A DNA stretch of 64,000 nt from AA29 sp041481445 (GTDB lineage: Bacteria > Acidobacteriota > Vicinamibacteria > Fen-336), in assembly GCA_041481445.1 (NCBI GenBank), contig JBGPBV010000010.1:17051-81050 (forward strand), written 5' to 3'. The translations under genes and the position numbers were made by a program. Positions within the stretch are counted from its first letter, which is position 1, and the number at the start of each line of letters is the position of its first letter. Below, piece after piece: positions 45,816 to 55,283 of the stretch. Under the pieces are notes generated by a model. That model worked only from the letters and a program-made list of their open reading frames with translations, did no database searches and had not been told where the DNA came from.

Positions 45816-48575
45816 CTAGCTGCACCCGCTGGTGGACCCGCAGTTCGCGCAGCGGTAGCAGCTCCCGTTGCGGGTCATGATGCTGCCGCAGTAATGGCAG
45901 GAGGGCGCGTCGGCCTGGCTCCGGAACGTCACGGCGGTGCCCGCGGCCGTCGAGCCCGTCGACCGTGGCGTCACCGGTCCCGACCTCGGCTCCACCGCCG
46001 TGCCCTCGCTGCCCTTCACCCCGACCGCCTGCGCCTGCTCGGCGGACAGGAACTTGGAGGCCAGCCACCGGAAGATGTAGTCCGTGATGCTCTTCGCGAA
46101 CGGGATCTCCGGGTTCTTGGTGAAGCCGCTGGGCTCGAAGCGGACGTGCGAGAACTTCTCGACCAGCGCCTCCAGCGGCACGCCGTACTGCAGGGCCATC
46201 GAGATCGAGGTGGCGAAGGCGTCCATGAGGCCGGAGATGGTCGAGCCTTCCTTGGCCATGACCAGGAAGATCTCGCCGGGCTTGCCGTCCTCGTACATGC
46301 CGACCGTGATGTAGCCCTCGTGGCCGGCGATCGAGAACTTGTGGGTCAGGGCGTGCCGCTCGTCCGGCAGCTTGCGCCGGGCCGGGCGCCCCTCGGGGGC
46401 GGCGGTGGCCGCGCCGGCGGCGGGGGCCGGCCTGTCGTCCTTGGAGGTGCTGAGGGGCTGCGACCGCTTGCACCCGTCGCGGTAGACCGCGATGGCCTTG
46501 AGCCGCAGCCGCCAGGCCTCGGCGTAGGCGTGCGCGATGTCGTCCGGCGTGGCCGTGGTCGGCATGTTGACGGTCTTGGAGATCGCCCCGGAGAGGAAGG
46601 GCTGCACCGCCGCCATCATCTTGATGTGGCCCATGTAGTGGATGGACCGCTTGCCGCTGGCGGGCGGGAACGCGCAGTCGAAGACGGCGAGGTGCTCGTC
46701 CTTGAGGTGGGGCGCGCCCTCGATCATCTCCTTCTCGTCGATGTAGTGGATGATGTCCTCGACCTGCCCGCCGCTGTAGCCGAGCTTCTTGAGCACGCCC
46801 GGCACGGACTGGTTGACGATCTTCATCACGCCGCCGCCGACCAGCTTCTTGTACTTGACCAGGGCGATGTCGGGCTCGATGCCGGTGGTGTCGCAGTCCA
46901 TCATGAAGCCGATGGTCCCGGTGGGCGCCAGCACCGTGACCTGGCTGTTGCGGTACCCGTGCTGCGCGCCCAGGCCGTAGGCCTCGTCCCAGATCGAGAC
47001 CGCGGAGGAGAGCAGCTCGCGCGGCACCAGCGTGGAGTCGATCTGGTGGGACTCCTGCCGGTGCTTGTCGATCACCCGCAGCATGGGCTCGGCGTTCCTC
47101 GCGTAGCCCGCGAACGGGCCCATGGCCCCCGCGATGCGCGCGGACTGCGCGTAGGCCTCGCCGTGCATGAGGGAGGTCACGGCCGCCGCGTAGGCGCGCC
47201 CGCCCTCCGAGTCGTAGGGCAGGCCGCGGTCCATGAGGAGCACGCCCAGGTTGGCGTAGCCCAGGCCCAGCGGCCGGTAGTCGTGGCTGTTCTGGTCGAT
47301 GGCGACGGTCGGGTAGCTCGCGTTGTCGACCAGGATCTCCTGGGCGGTGATGACGGTGCGGCAGGCCGCCCCGAAGGCCTGGGCGTCGAACTCCCCGTCC
47401 GCCTTCACGAACTTCATCAGGTTCAGCGAGGCCAGGTTGCAGGCGGTGTCGTCGAGGAACATGTACTCGCTGCAGGGATTGCTGGCGTTGATGCGGGCGG
47501 TGCTCGGGCAGGTGTGCCAGTCGTTGATCGTGGTGTCGAACTGCATGCCGGGGTCGCCGCACTGCCAGGCCGCCTCCGCCATCATCTTCATGAGGTCGCG
47601 GGCCCGATAGGTCTCGGCGGCCTGCCCGCCCAGCACGTACTTCGTCTGCCACTCGCGGTCCTCGAGCACCGCGCGCATGAAGTCGTCGGTGACCCGGATG
47701 GAGTGGTTCGCGTTCTGGAAGAAGACGGAGTCGTAGGCGCCGCCGCGCACGTTGAAGGCGCCGTCGTAGCCGGCGTCGATGAGGGCCCAGGCCTTGCGCT
47801 CCTCGTCCGCCTTGCAGGTGATGAACTCCGCGATGTCGGGGTGGTCGGCGTTGAGGATGACCATCTTGGCCGCGCGCCGCGTCTTGCCGCCGGACTTGAT
47901 GACGCCGGCGAAGGCGTCGTAGCCGCGCATGAAGGACACGGGACCGGAGGCGGTGCCCCCGCCCGCCAGCGGCTCCTTCGAGGAGCGGATGGACGACAGG
48001 TTGGAGCCGGTGCCGGAGCCGAACTTGAACAGCATGCCTTCCGTCTTGGCCAGGCCCAGGATCGAGTCCATCGTGTCCTTCACGGAGTTGATGAAGCAGG
48101 CGGAGGCCTGCGGGTGGGGCTCGATCCCGACGTTGAACCAGACGGGGCTGTTGAACGCGGCCTTCTGCTGGACGAGCAGGTGGGCCAGCTCGTCCGAGAA
48201 GCTCTTCAGGTCCTCCGGGGTCGCGAAGTAGGACTGCTTCTCCCCCCAGGCCGTGATGGTGTCGACCACGCGCGAGATGAGTCCGCGCACGCTCGCCTCG
48301 CGGTCGGGAGCGCCGAGCTGCCCGCGGAAGTATTTCGAGGCCACGATGTTGGTCGCGGTCTGGCTCCAGGTGGTCGGCACCTCGACGCCGTGCTGCTCGA
48401 ACACCGGCTGGCCGCGCTCGTCGTTGATGACGGCCGATCGGTGCTCCCACGCCATCTCGTCGTACGGATCTCGTCCGGCCTTGGTGAAGTAACGGGCGAA
48501 GGTCAGACCCCTGGAGCCACCCCCCTTGTGCGCGCGGGGCTCAGGCTTGGAATTCTCGATGGGGTGGGTGGACAT
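45816..48575 (-). CDS. nrdJ: Adenosylcobalamin-dependent ribonucleotide reductase (class II)
   Basis: NrdJ reduces ribonucleotides to deoxyribonucleotides using adenosylcobalamin and works with or without oxygen. The 919-residue length suits the long bacterial form. The first thiol is in QASACFINSVKDTMDSI, FGSGTGSNLSSIRSSKEPL is the substrate-loop block, and the active-site loop is SNPCSEYMFLDDTACNLASL with its Asn, Cys and Glu. TVLAPTGTIGFMMDCDTTG is the C-site block. The C-terminal TSCPD-type domain is followed by a four-cysteine zinc-like end (CHYCGSI, CANCGSTSGC). The ATG at 48575 has the conserved FARYFTKAGRDPYDEMAWE shortly after it. It heads an operon with three small genes. Putative NrdR boxes lie upstream. 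Confidence 0.95.
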   Translation of the reverse strand: MSTHPIENSKPEPRAHKGGGSRGLTFARYFTKAGRDPYDEMAWEHRSAVINDERGQPVFEQHGVEVPTTWSQTATNIVASKYFRGQLGAPDREASVRGLISRVVDTITAWGEKQSYFATPEDLKSFSDELAHLLVQQKAAFNSPVWFNVGIEPHPQASACFINSVKDTMDSILGLAKTEGMLFKFGSGTGSNLSSIRSSKEPLAGGGTASGPVSFMRGYDAFAGVIKSGGKTRRAAKMVILNADHPDIAEFITCKADEERKAWALIDAGYDGAFNVRGGAYDSVFFQNANHSIRVTDDFMRAVLEDREWQTKYVLGGQAAETYRARDLMKMMAEAAWQCGDPGMQFDTTINDWHTCPSTARINASNPCSEYMFLDDTACNLASLNLMKFVKADGEFDAQAFGAACRTVITAQEILVDNASYPTVAIDQNSHDYRPLGLGYANLGVLLMDRGLPYDSEGGRAYAAAVTSLMHGEAYAQSARIAGAMGPFAGYARNAEPMLRVIDKHRQESHQIDSTLVPRELLSSAVSIWDEAYGLGAQHGYRNSQVTVLAPTGTIGFMMDCDTTGIEPDIALVKYKKLVGGGVMKIVNQSVPGVLKKLGYSGGQVEDIIHYIDEKEMIEGAPHLKDEHLAVFDCAFPPASGKRSIHYMGHIKMMAAVQPFLSGAISKTVNMPTTATPDDIAHAYAEAWRLRLKAIAVYRDGCKRSQPLSTSKDDRPAPAAGAATAAPEGRPARRKLPDERHALTHKFSIAGHEGYITVGMYEDGKPGEIFLVMAKEGSTISGLMDAFATSISMALQYGVPLEALVEKFSHVRFEPSGFTKNPEIPFAKSITDYIFRWLASKFLSAEQAQAVGVKGSEGTAVEPRSGPVTPRSTGSTAAGTAVTFRSQADAPSCHYCGSIMTRNGSCYRCANCGSTSGCS

Positions 48576-48661
48576 GGACGCCTCCAGCCGGTCGGTTCCG
48601 AGTTCTATCCCTCGCCCGGGCCATCCCCGGACGCGATCGCTCTTGATGACGAAGTGGCGTG

Positions 48662-48691
48662 ACTATGCGCTCGTCGCAACGGGGCTGTCAA
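48662..48691 (-). promoter_or_regulatory. Promoter of nrdJ
   Basis: On the minus strand TTGACA (48691-48686), an 18-base spacer and CATAGT (48667-48662). The expected start near 48655 leaves an 80-base leader, too short for a cobalamin riboswitch. Confidence 0.5.
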
Positions 48692-48698
48692 GAGGAAA

Positions 48699-48746
48699 GT
48701 ACAACAGGTTGTGGTCAGTGACCGTCGACGCAACTAGCTATTGTCG
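48699..48746 (-). promoter_or_regulatory. Possible tandem NrdR boxes upstream of nrdJ
   Basis: Two 16-base sites fit the core of the NrdR consensus. One is centred on CAACAGGTTG (48702-48711), matching 7 of 10 core positions. The other is centred on CTAGCTATTG (48734-48743), matching 8 of 10. Their centres are 32 bases apart, three helical turns, which is the spacing usual for NrdR. They lie just upstream of the -35 of nrdJ. No nrdR gene is in the window, so this rests on pattern alone. The rest of the 249-base gap holds no recognised feature. Confidence 0.4.
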
Positions 48747-48824
48747 TATGAGCGGTCCTAGCACTTCAAGTGGACCGCAAACCGCCGCACGTCAGTCGTT
48801 TGGGGCGTGTTCGCGCGAAAAAGC

Positions 48825-49346
48825 CTACACCGCCTGGGTGACGAAATAGGTCTCTTCCCGGAAGGGCCGGAACCCCCGGGCCACGTAGTTGGGCAAGGCT
48901 GCCGGATCGTCGAGGGAGCAGGTGTGCAGCCAGACCCGCCGCGCCCCCACGGCCCAGGCGTGGTCGACCGCCTCGGTCAGGAGGTGCTTGCCGTAGCCGC
49001 GGCCGATGAACTCCGGCAGCAGGCCGAAATAGGCGATCTCGACGGCTCCCTCCCCGCCCTCCTTGAGCTCGAAATAGCCGGCGGGCGCGGACCGCACGGT
49101 GAAGAGCCACAGCGACACCGACGGATCGGCCAGGTGCCGGCGGACCTCGTCGTCGCTCCAGCCCAGTCGATCCACCCAGTGGTAGGCGCGGCCGACCTCC
49201 GCGTAGAGGTATCGGAAGAACGACGCCGGGCAGCCCTCGACCCTCTCCACGCGAGCGGCGGGGTCCGCGCTGCGCGAGGCGCGCAGGTCGGCCGGGGAGG
49301 TCATCTCGAGGTACGTCCGCTTCACCTCTTGCGGTGTCGTGGTCAT
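48825..49346 (-). CDS. GNAT-family N-acetyltransferase
   Basis: A 173-residue acetyl-CoA-dependent transferase. The acetyl-CoA-binding motif is in FGLLPEFIGRGYGKHLLTEA (Q/R-x-x-G-x-G/A pattern). It is preceded by PAGYFELKEGGEGAVEIAY and followed by RVWLHTCSLDDPAALPNYV and ARGFRPFRE, the usual C-terminal strands. The acceptor is unknown. It is 9 bases downstream of the AidB-like gene and probably in its operon. Confidence 0.88.
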   Translation of the reverse strand: MTTTPQEVKRTYLEMTSPADLRASRSADPAARVERVEGCPASFFRYLYAEVGRAYHWVDRLGWSDDEVRRHLADPSVSLWLFTVRSAPAGYFELKEGGEGAVEIAYFGLLPEFIGRGYGKHLLTEAVDHAWAVGARRVWLHTCSLDDPAALPNYVARGFRPFREETYFVTQAV

Positions 49347-49355
49347 GCCGGTTCC

Positions 49356-51062
<1,707 letters not shown>

Positions 51063-51110
51063 GGCGCGAGCTTACCGCGAGCGGCACGGGTCGCGGCGGC
51101 GCGAAAGGGC

Positions 51111-51150
51111 TTGACTCGAGTGCATCAGCGTATTATTACTGTGATACAGT
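51111..51150 (+). promoter_or_regulatory. Promoter and self-operator of the YtrA-type regulator
   Basis: TTGACT (51111-51116), a 17-base spacer and TATTAC (51134-51139) end 9 bases before the GTG at 51149. Two inverted repeats cover the -10 and the start: GTAT-N10-ATAC (51130-51147) and ACTGT-GAT-ACAGT (51138-51150). GTAT/ATAC half-sites resemble operators of the YtrA subfamily, so autoregulation is likely. Confidence 0.5.
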
Positions 51151-51703
51151 GTCACTGGATCGGGTGCTCCGTGTCGACCCCGCCGCGCCGGCTCCCCTCT
51201 GGAGCCAGATCGAGGACGGCGTGCGGCGCCTGGTCGCCTCCGGCGGCCTCGCCGCGGGGGCGGTGGTGCCGTCCGTGCGTGATCTGGCCCGCGACCTCCG
51301 CGTGAACCCGGCGACGGTGTCCAAGGCCTATCAGCGCCTGGCCGACGCCGGCGTGCTGGAGGTGCGGCGCGGAGACGGGACCTACGTCTCCGCGAGCCCG
51401 CCGTCGCTGTCACGCGCGGAGCGGACACGGCTGCTGCGCGAATCGGCCCTCCGCTTCGCCAGCCTGGGCGCGACCATGGGAGCGAGCCGGGACGAAGCCC
51501 TGGACGCGCTGCGGGCGGCCTGGTCGGAGCTGGGGCCCGGGAAGAGAGGAGAGCCGGGCGTTCCGCGGGGGGGCGCCGGTGGCGCGGCCAAGGGCGCTCT
51601 TCCTCGAGGGCGGCGCGCTGATCGAGCTCGACCTGGCGACGGGAGCCCGCCACCGGCTGCTCCCCAAGGACTGAAGTCCGGCGAGCCGCTCTTGAAGCGC
51701 TGA
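51149..51703 (+). CDS. GntR-family regulator, YtrA subfamily
   Basis: The 184-residue frame begins at GTG 51149. An N-terminal winged helix-turn-helix (PAAPAPLWSQIEDGVRRLV, VPSVRDLARDLRVNPATVSK, AYQRLADAGVLEVRRGDGTYV) is followed by a short helical dimerisation part ending near AWSELG. YtrA proteins are usually about 125-135 residues. The last 50 residues here (PRGGAGGAAKGALPRGRRAD onward) look like out-of-frame sequence. A run of seven G at 51567-51573 lies where coding character moves to another frame. I suspect a frameshift or an overlapping remnant rather than a true C-terminus. No transporter genes follow, which is unusual for this subfamily. Confidence 0.8.
   Translation: MSLDRVLRVDPAAPAPLWSQIEDGVRRLVASGGLAAGAVVPSVRDLARDLRVNPATVSKAYQRLADAGVLEVRRGDGTYVSASPPSLSRAERTRLLRESALRFASLGATMGASRDEALDALRAAWSELGPGKRGEPGVPRGGAGGAAKGALPRGRRADRARPGDGSPPPAAPQGLKSGEPLLKR
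51579..51674 (+). pseudogene. 31-codon remnant overlapping the regulator's tail
   Basis: In a different frame from the regulator, GTG 51579 opens a 31-residue stretch, LFLEGGALIELDLATGARHR and a few more residues, that ends at TGA 51674. It reads like the first strand pair of a beta-propeller or similar protein, in normal codon style, and better than the overlapping regulator tail. It could be the head of a deleted gene or the result of a frameshift in the G7 tract just upstream. Confidence 0.3.
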
Positions 51704-51936
51704 CGACCGCAGGGTTTATTTTCTACGGCCGGAAGTTCCGGACCCGGGTTTTCACTGTGCGAGCGCGTTCATCCGTCTGCGGCTGGCGCGAAATGGCATC
51801 TGAAGGCTTCTCGGCGCCTCAGCACGCGGCGGCGGCGGACGAGTGCTGGGCTCGCCCACTCGAAGGTCGATCGCCACTGCTGGGCGCTCCGAGAGGCCGG
51901 CCCGAAGCGCGAAAAACCCCGTGATACACCAGGCGA
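51704..51936. other. Gap between the YtrA-type regulator and the HNH gene
   Basis: 233 bases without a recognised gene. It starts with a T-rich patch (GTTTATTTTCT) and contains a perfect 13-base palindrome CCGGAAGTTCCGG (51729-51741). It ends in TG-A-TACACC (51922-51930), an extended -10-like element 6 bases before the HNH ATG. Possibly this is where flanking genes were lost. Confidence 0.4.
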
Positions 51937-52656
51937 ATGATGATGAACACTCTCGTCACCGCCGCCGCCCTTTCCGACCACGACCTCCTCGCACGCCTTG
52001 GCGCCCTGGCTACCAAGGAGCGCGAGGCTTCGGTCGAGCTCGTGGTCCATCTGGCCGCGCTCGACTCCCGCCCATCCGTCTACGCCGCCGAGGGCTACGC
52101 ATCGCTCTTCGCGTACTGCACGCAGGAGCTTCGGCTCTCCGAAGACGCCGCCTGTAACAGGATCGAAGCGGCTCGAGCCTGCCGGCGCTTCCCGTCGATC
52201 CTCGACCATCTCGCCTCGGGCGCATTGACGCTGACCTGGGAGATCCCCAACGGCGATCCGGCCGTGATCTTCGACCAGGCGATCACCCTGCTCCTCGAGC
52301 GAGTCGAGGCGAGGAAGGTCGGCCGGAGGGCGACACCGCGACGGCGGACCATCCGTCCCGCGACGGATAGGGAGATCCGCACTCCTATTCGCGCCTCGCG
52401 CGACGTCCCGCAGGCCGTCAAGGATGAGGTCCATCGGCGCGATGGCGCCCAATGCGCATTCGTCTCGTCCAGCGGGCGGAGATGCAGCGAGAGGGAGTTC
52501 CTGGAATTCCATCACGTCCAGGCGTACGCCCGGCAGGGCCCGGCCACGCCGGGCAACATCGCGCTACGCTGCCGGCGTCACAACCAATACGAGGCGGAGC
52601 TCGCCTTCGGACCGCGCCAGACGTCCGCGCCCGTGGGCGCGAGACCGGCCCCCTGA
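51937..52656 (+). CDS. HNH nuclease-type protein with an internal deletion
   Basis: 239 residues. The N-terminal part (HDLLARLGALATKEREASVE, YAAEGYASLFAYCTQELRLS, AACNRIEAARACRRFPSILD) is the helical, DUF222-like head of a large family of HNH proteins. The C-terminal part has the HNH site: CAFVSSSGRRCSEREFLEFH followed by HVQAYARQGPATPGNIALRC and RRHNQYEAE, with H-H, N and H present. Full-length relatives have about 100 more residues between these parts. Here the head stops at ASGALTLT and jumps to WEIPNGDPAVIFDQAITLLL in frame, so the middle is missing. The nuclease site looks intact, and activity is uncertain. The ATG at 51937 is first of three Met codons. Confidence 0.75.
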   Translation: MMMNTLVTAAALSDHDLLARLGALATKEREASVELVVHLAALDSRPSVYAAEGYASLFAYCTQELRLSEDAACNRIEAARACRRFPSILDHLASGALTLTWEIPNGDPAVIFDQAITLLLERVEARKVGRRATPRRRTIRPATDREIRTPIRASRDVPQAVKDEVHRRDGAQCAFVSSSGRRCSEREFLEFHHVQAYARQGPATPGNIALRCRRHNQYEAELAFGPRQTSAPVGARPAP

Positions 52657-52667
52657 AGTGCGCAGCT

Positions 52668-55283
52668 CTACCGGACCCGCAGAAGGCCCGGCCGCGCCGG
52701 CAGCTCCGGGCCCAGGCGGACGAACCGGGCGGCCACGACGGGGAAGCTCACCTCGCCCACGCCATCTCGCGGGTCGCGGAGCAGCGCGAGCGTCGCGTCG
52801 GCCAGGCGGGCGCGCGACTCCACGCGAGTCCACGTCACGCCGTCGCTCGAGACCTGCACCGCGGGCGCGTCCACCCAGGGCGCTTCCGACACCTCGAACA
52901 CGACGGACTCCACCGGCCGCGGCTCACCCAGATCGGCGACGGCGCCACGGCTGGCCCAGAGCGTCGGGACGGGCGTGCCGGGATCGGGGACCCGTGCGAG
53001 CGGACCCGGCGGGACGTCGTAGACCCGCTCGTCGCCGGACGAGAACACGACCGGCAGCGCCAGCGGCTCGCGCGCGATCACGTGGGTGACACCCAGCGCC
53101 CGCAGGAGCCGCAGCCCCTCGTCGAGGTCCGGACGCGACAGCAGCTCCATCTCGCGCGTGTACGGCCGCGGCATGAACCCGGAGTCGCCGTTGACCAGCG
53201 GCCGCCAGTGCGCGACGCCGTCGAGCATGACGTCGGTGTCGCGCTCTCCCAGGGGAAGGATCGCGACCGCACCGGGACGGCCGGCCAGCCACCGCGCGGT
53301 CTCGGACGGGGCCGGCGCGGGCGCATAGCGGATCGGGACGTTGGACGACTCGACCAGGAACAGCGCGAGCGCGGCCAGGGACAGGGCCCAGCGGCGGGCC
53401 AGGGCGAAGCCGGCCAGGACGCACAGGGCCAGCACCGGCACCAGCGAGAAGCGCGAGAGGGCGCGCACCCCCCGCACGAGCACGAAGTGCTCGTGGAGGA
53501 AGCGATAGGCCGCGGTCTCGGGGCCGAGCGAGAAGACGATCGCGACCGCGGAGGCGGCCAGCGCCACCGCGCGATACCGGCGCGGGGCGGAGGCCAGGCC
53601 GGCCAGGCCGCAGGCCAGCACGACGACACCGGGGAACAGGGTGTCCTGGACCCGCTCCGGATCGAGGTGCTTCTGGGTCAGCGGGCCGTAGAGGCGGGTG
53701 CCGGCCGCCGCGTACGACTCGAGGGTGGTCGCGTAGCTCGCCACGTCGGAGATCGTGAACTCGGCCCCTTCGAAGGCGCGCATGCGCAGGTAGGGCCGCG
53801 CGACCGGAGCCAGGAGCAACGCGCCGAGCGCGAGCCCGATCCCCAGCCGCGCAAGCTCGCGGGCCCGCAACCCGCCGGCGAGAGCCACGAGGACGGTCAC
53901 CGCCGTCACGAGCGCGGCGATCGCGCCCAGGTACACCGACGACAGCCCCTGCAGCGCGAGAGAGAGGCCGGCGGCGGCGGCGCGGCGCAGGGTCCGCTTC
54001 TCCCAGAAGCGATCGAGGGCCAGGAGCAGGAGGGGCAGGAACAGCGTCACCTGGGCATGGAGATGGGCCAGGCGGATCCAGCGATGGGCGCCCGCGGCGA
54101 AGAAGGCCCCGGCCACGAACGCGGCCAGGCGGTCGCCGCTGGCCCTCCGGACCAGGAGCTGCACGCCGAGGCCGGACACCACGAGGCTCAGGAGGAGGAC
54201 GACGTTGTAGGCCAGCACGGGTCCCCCGGCCTGGAAGGGCGCGCCGATCACGGCCGGCAGCAGCAGGTTCTCGGAGAAGGCGAGCGCGTCGGGCAGCGGA
54301 TGGAAGACGGGGGCCTGGAACAGCCGTGAGGGCGCGTGCGCCAGCGCGTGGGCGTCCCAGGCCAGGATCCAGGCGTTGAGCCGGCCGTCGGGACGATCCG
54401 TGACCCCCAGGCCCGCGAGGTCCGTGACGAGGGGCCAGCTCATGAGCGCGACCAGCGCGGCCTGGCCGGCCAGCGACCATCCGATCTCGCCGCGCGTCAG
54501 GGCTCGCGCGACGGGCAGGGATCGCGGGACGTCCCAGGGCAGCCGCCAGACGAGGAGGCCGGCCAGCACCGCCGCCGCGATCGCGAGCGCGTCCGTGGCC
54601 CACCACCACCCACGCGCGATCGGCGCACCGAGGTCGCGCGGCAGGACGATCTCGTCGTAATTGCCGGCACCGCCGTCCGCGCGCGGCCACCTCCAGCCCA
54701 GCCGGAGGCGCGGGCCCGGCCCCGTGCGCGCGAGCGAGGCCTCCAGCACGTGCGGCCCGGCCGCGAGGGGGACGTCGGCTCCCGCCCGCAGCGGATCGCC
54801 CTCGCCACGGAGGACGACCCGTCCGTCGATCGAGATGCTGACCTCGCCCCGTCCCGTCGCCCACAGACGATAGGAGCCGGAGCGCGGCGCCCGTAGCGGC
54901 CCATTCCAGCGCAGCGTCCACTTGCGCGCGGGGGGCAGATGACGGAGGTCGGGCCCGGCGACGTCGACGGCGCTCATCGCCGACACGCCGATCGGACCGC
55001 GCGGGTCGCTGATCGCGGCCGGGAGGCCGGCGGCCGGACGCCGCGCGACCAGCGAGGCGAGCACGACGAGGACGGCGGCGAGGGCGGCGGCGACCGGCTT
55101 CACCGGACGCGTGGAGCGCGGCCGGCCGGTGAGCGCGGCGAGCACGGCGCACGCCACCAGGGGCCCCGCCAGCGCCAGCGCGCGCACGTCGAACGGCGGG
55201 CGGGCCCACACCGGCGGCCAGCGGAGCACGGCGAGGACGAGGAGGGAGGCGAGGACGGCGGTGGCCGCCCGCGCCGGCCTCAC
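52668..55283 (-). CDS. GT-C-like membrane protein with PA14 and discoidin-like domains
   Basis: An 871-residue protein. Two or three helices (AVLASLLVLAVLRWPPVWA and others) precede a periplasmic PA14-type beta domain at about residues 95-215 (SGSYRLWATGRGEVSISIDG, AGPHVLEASLARTGPGPRLR). Some twelve transmembrane helices then show GT-C features, including VTDRPDGRLNAWILAWDAHA with acidic residues in a first loop and GAHRWIRLAHLHAQVTLFLP. The C-terminal 100 residues look like an F5/8 type C carbohydrate-binding fold (PVESVVFEVSEAPWVDAPAV, ARFVRLGPELP). PA14 and discoidin-like domains bind glycans, so a surface sugar transferase is likely. The GTG start overlaps the stop of the nucleotide-carrier gene (GTGA). 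Last gene of the six-gene operon. Confidence 0.7.
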   Translation of the reverse strand: MRPARAATAVLASLLVLAVLRWPPVWARPPFDVRALALAGPLVACAVLAALTGRPRSTRPVKPVAAALAAVLVVLASLVARRPAAGLPAAISDPRGPIGVSAMSAVDVAGPDLRHLPPARKWTLRWNGPLRAPRSGSYRLWATGRGEVSISIDGRVVLRGEGDPLRAGADVPLAAGPHVLEASLARTGPGPRLRLGWRWPRADGGAGNYDEIVLPRDLGAPIARGWWWATDALAIAAAVLAGLLVWRLPWDVPRSLPVARALTRGEIGWSLAGQAALVALMSWPLVTDLAGLGVTDRPDGRLNAWILAWDAHALAHAPSRLFQAPVFHPLPDALAFSENLLLPAVIGAPFQAGGPVLAYNVVLLLSLVVSGLGVQLLVRRASGDRLAAFVAGAFFAAGAHRWIRLAHLHAQVTLFLPLLLLALDRFWEKRTLRRAAAAGLSLALQGLSSVYLGAIAALVTAVTVLVALAGGLRARELARLGIGLALGALLLAPVARPYLRMRAFEGAEFTISDVASYATTLESYAAAGTRLYGPLTQKHLDPERVQDTLFPGVVVLACGLAGLASAPRRYRAVALAASAVAIVFSLGPETAAYRFLHEHFVLVRGVRALSRFSLVPVLALCVLAGFALARRWALSLAALALFLVESSNVPIRYAPAPAPSETARWLAGRPGAVAILPLGERDTDVMLDGVAHWRPLVNGDSGFMPRPYTREMELLSRPDLDEGLRLLRALGVTHVIAREPLALPVVFSSGDERVYDVPPGPLARVPDPGTPVPTLWASRGAVADLGEPRPVESVVFEVSEAPWVDAPAVQVSSDGVTWTRVESRARLADATLALLRDPRDGVGEVSFPVVAARFVRLGPELPARPGLLRVR

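Noticed and set aside
48576..48660. Cobalamin riboswitch in front of nrdJ
   Set aside because: A GCCACTT on the minus strand is close to the B12 box, but the predicted leader is only about 80 bases and the rest of the conserved core is absent.
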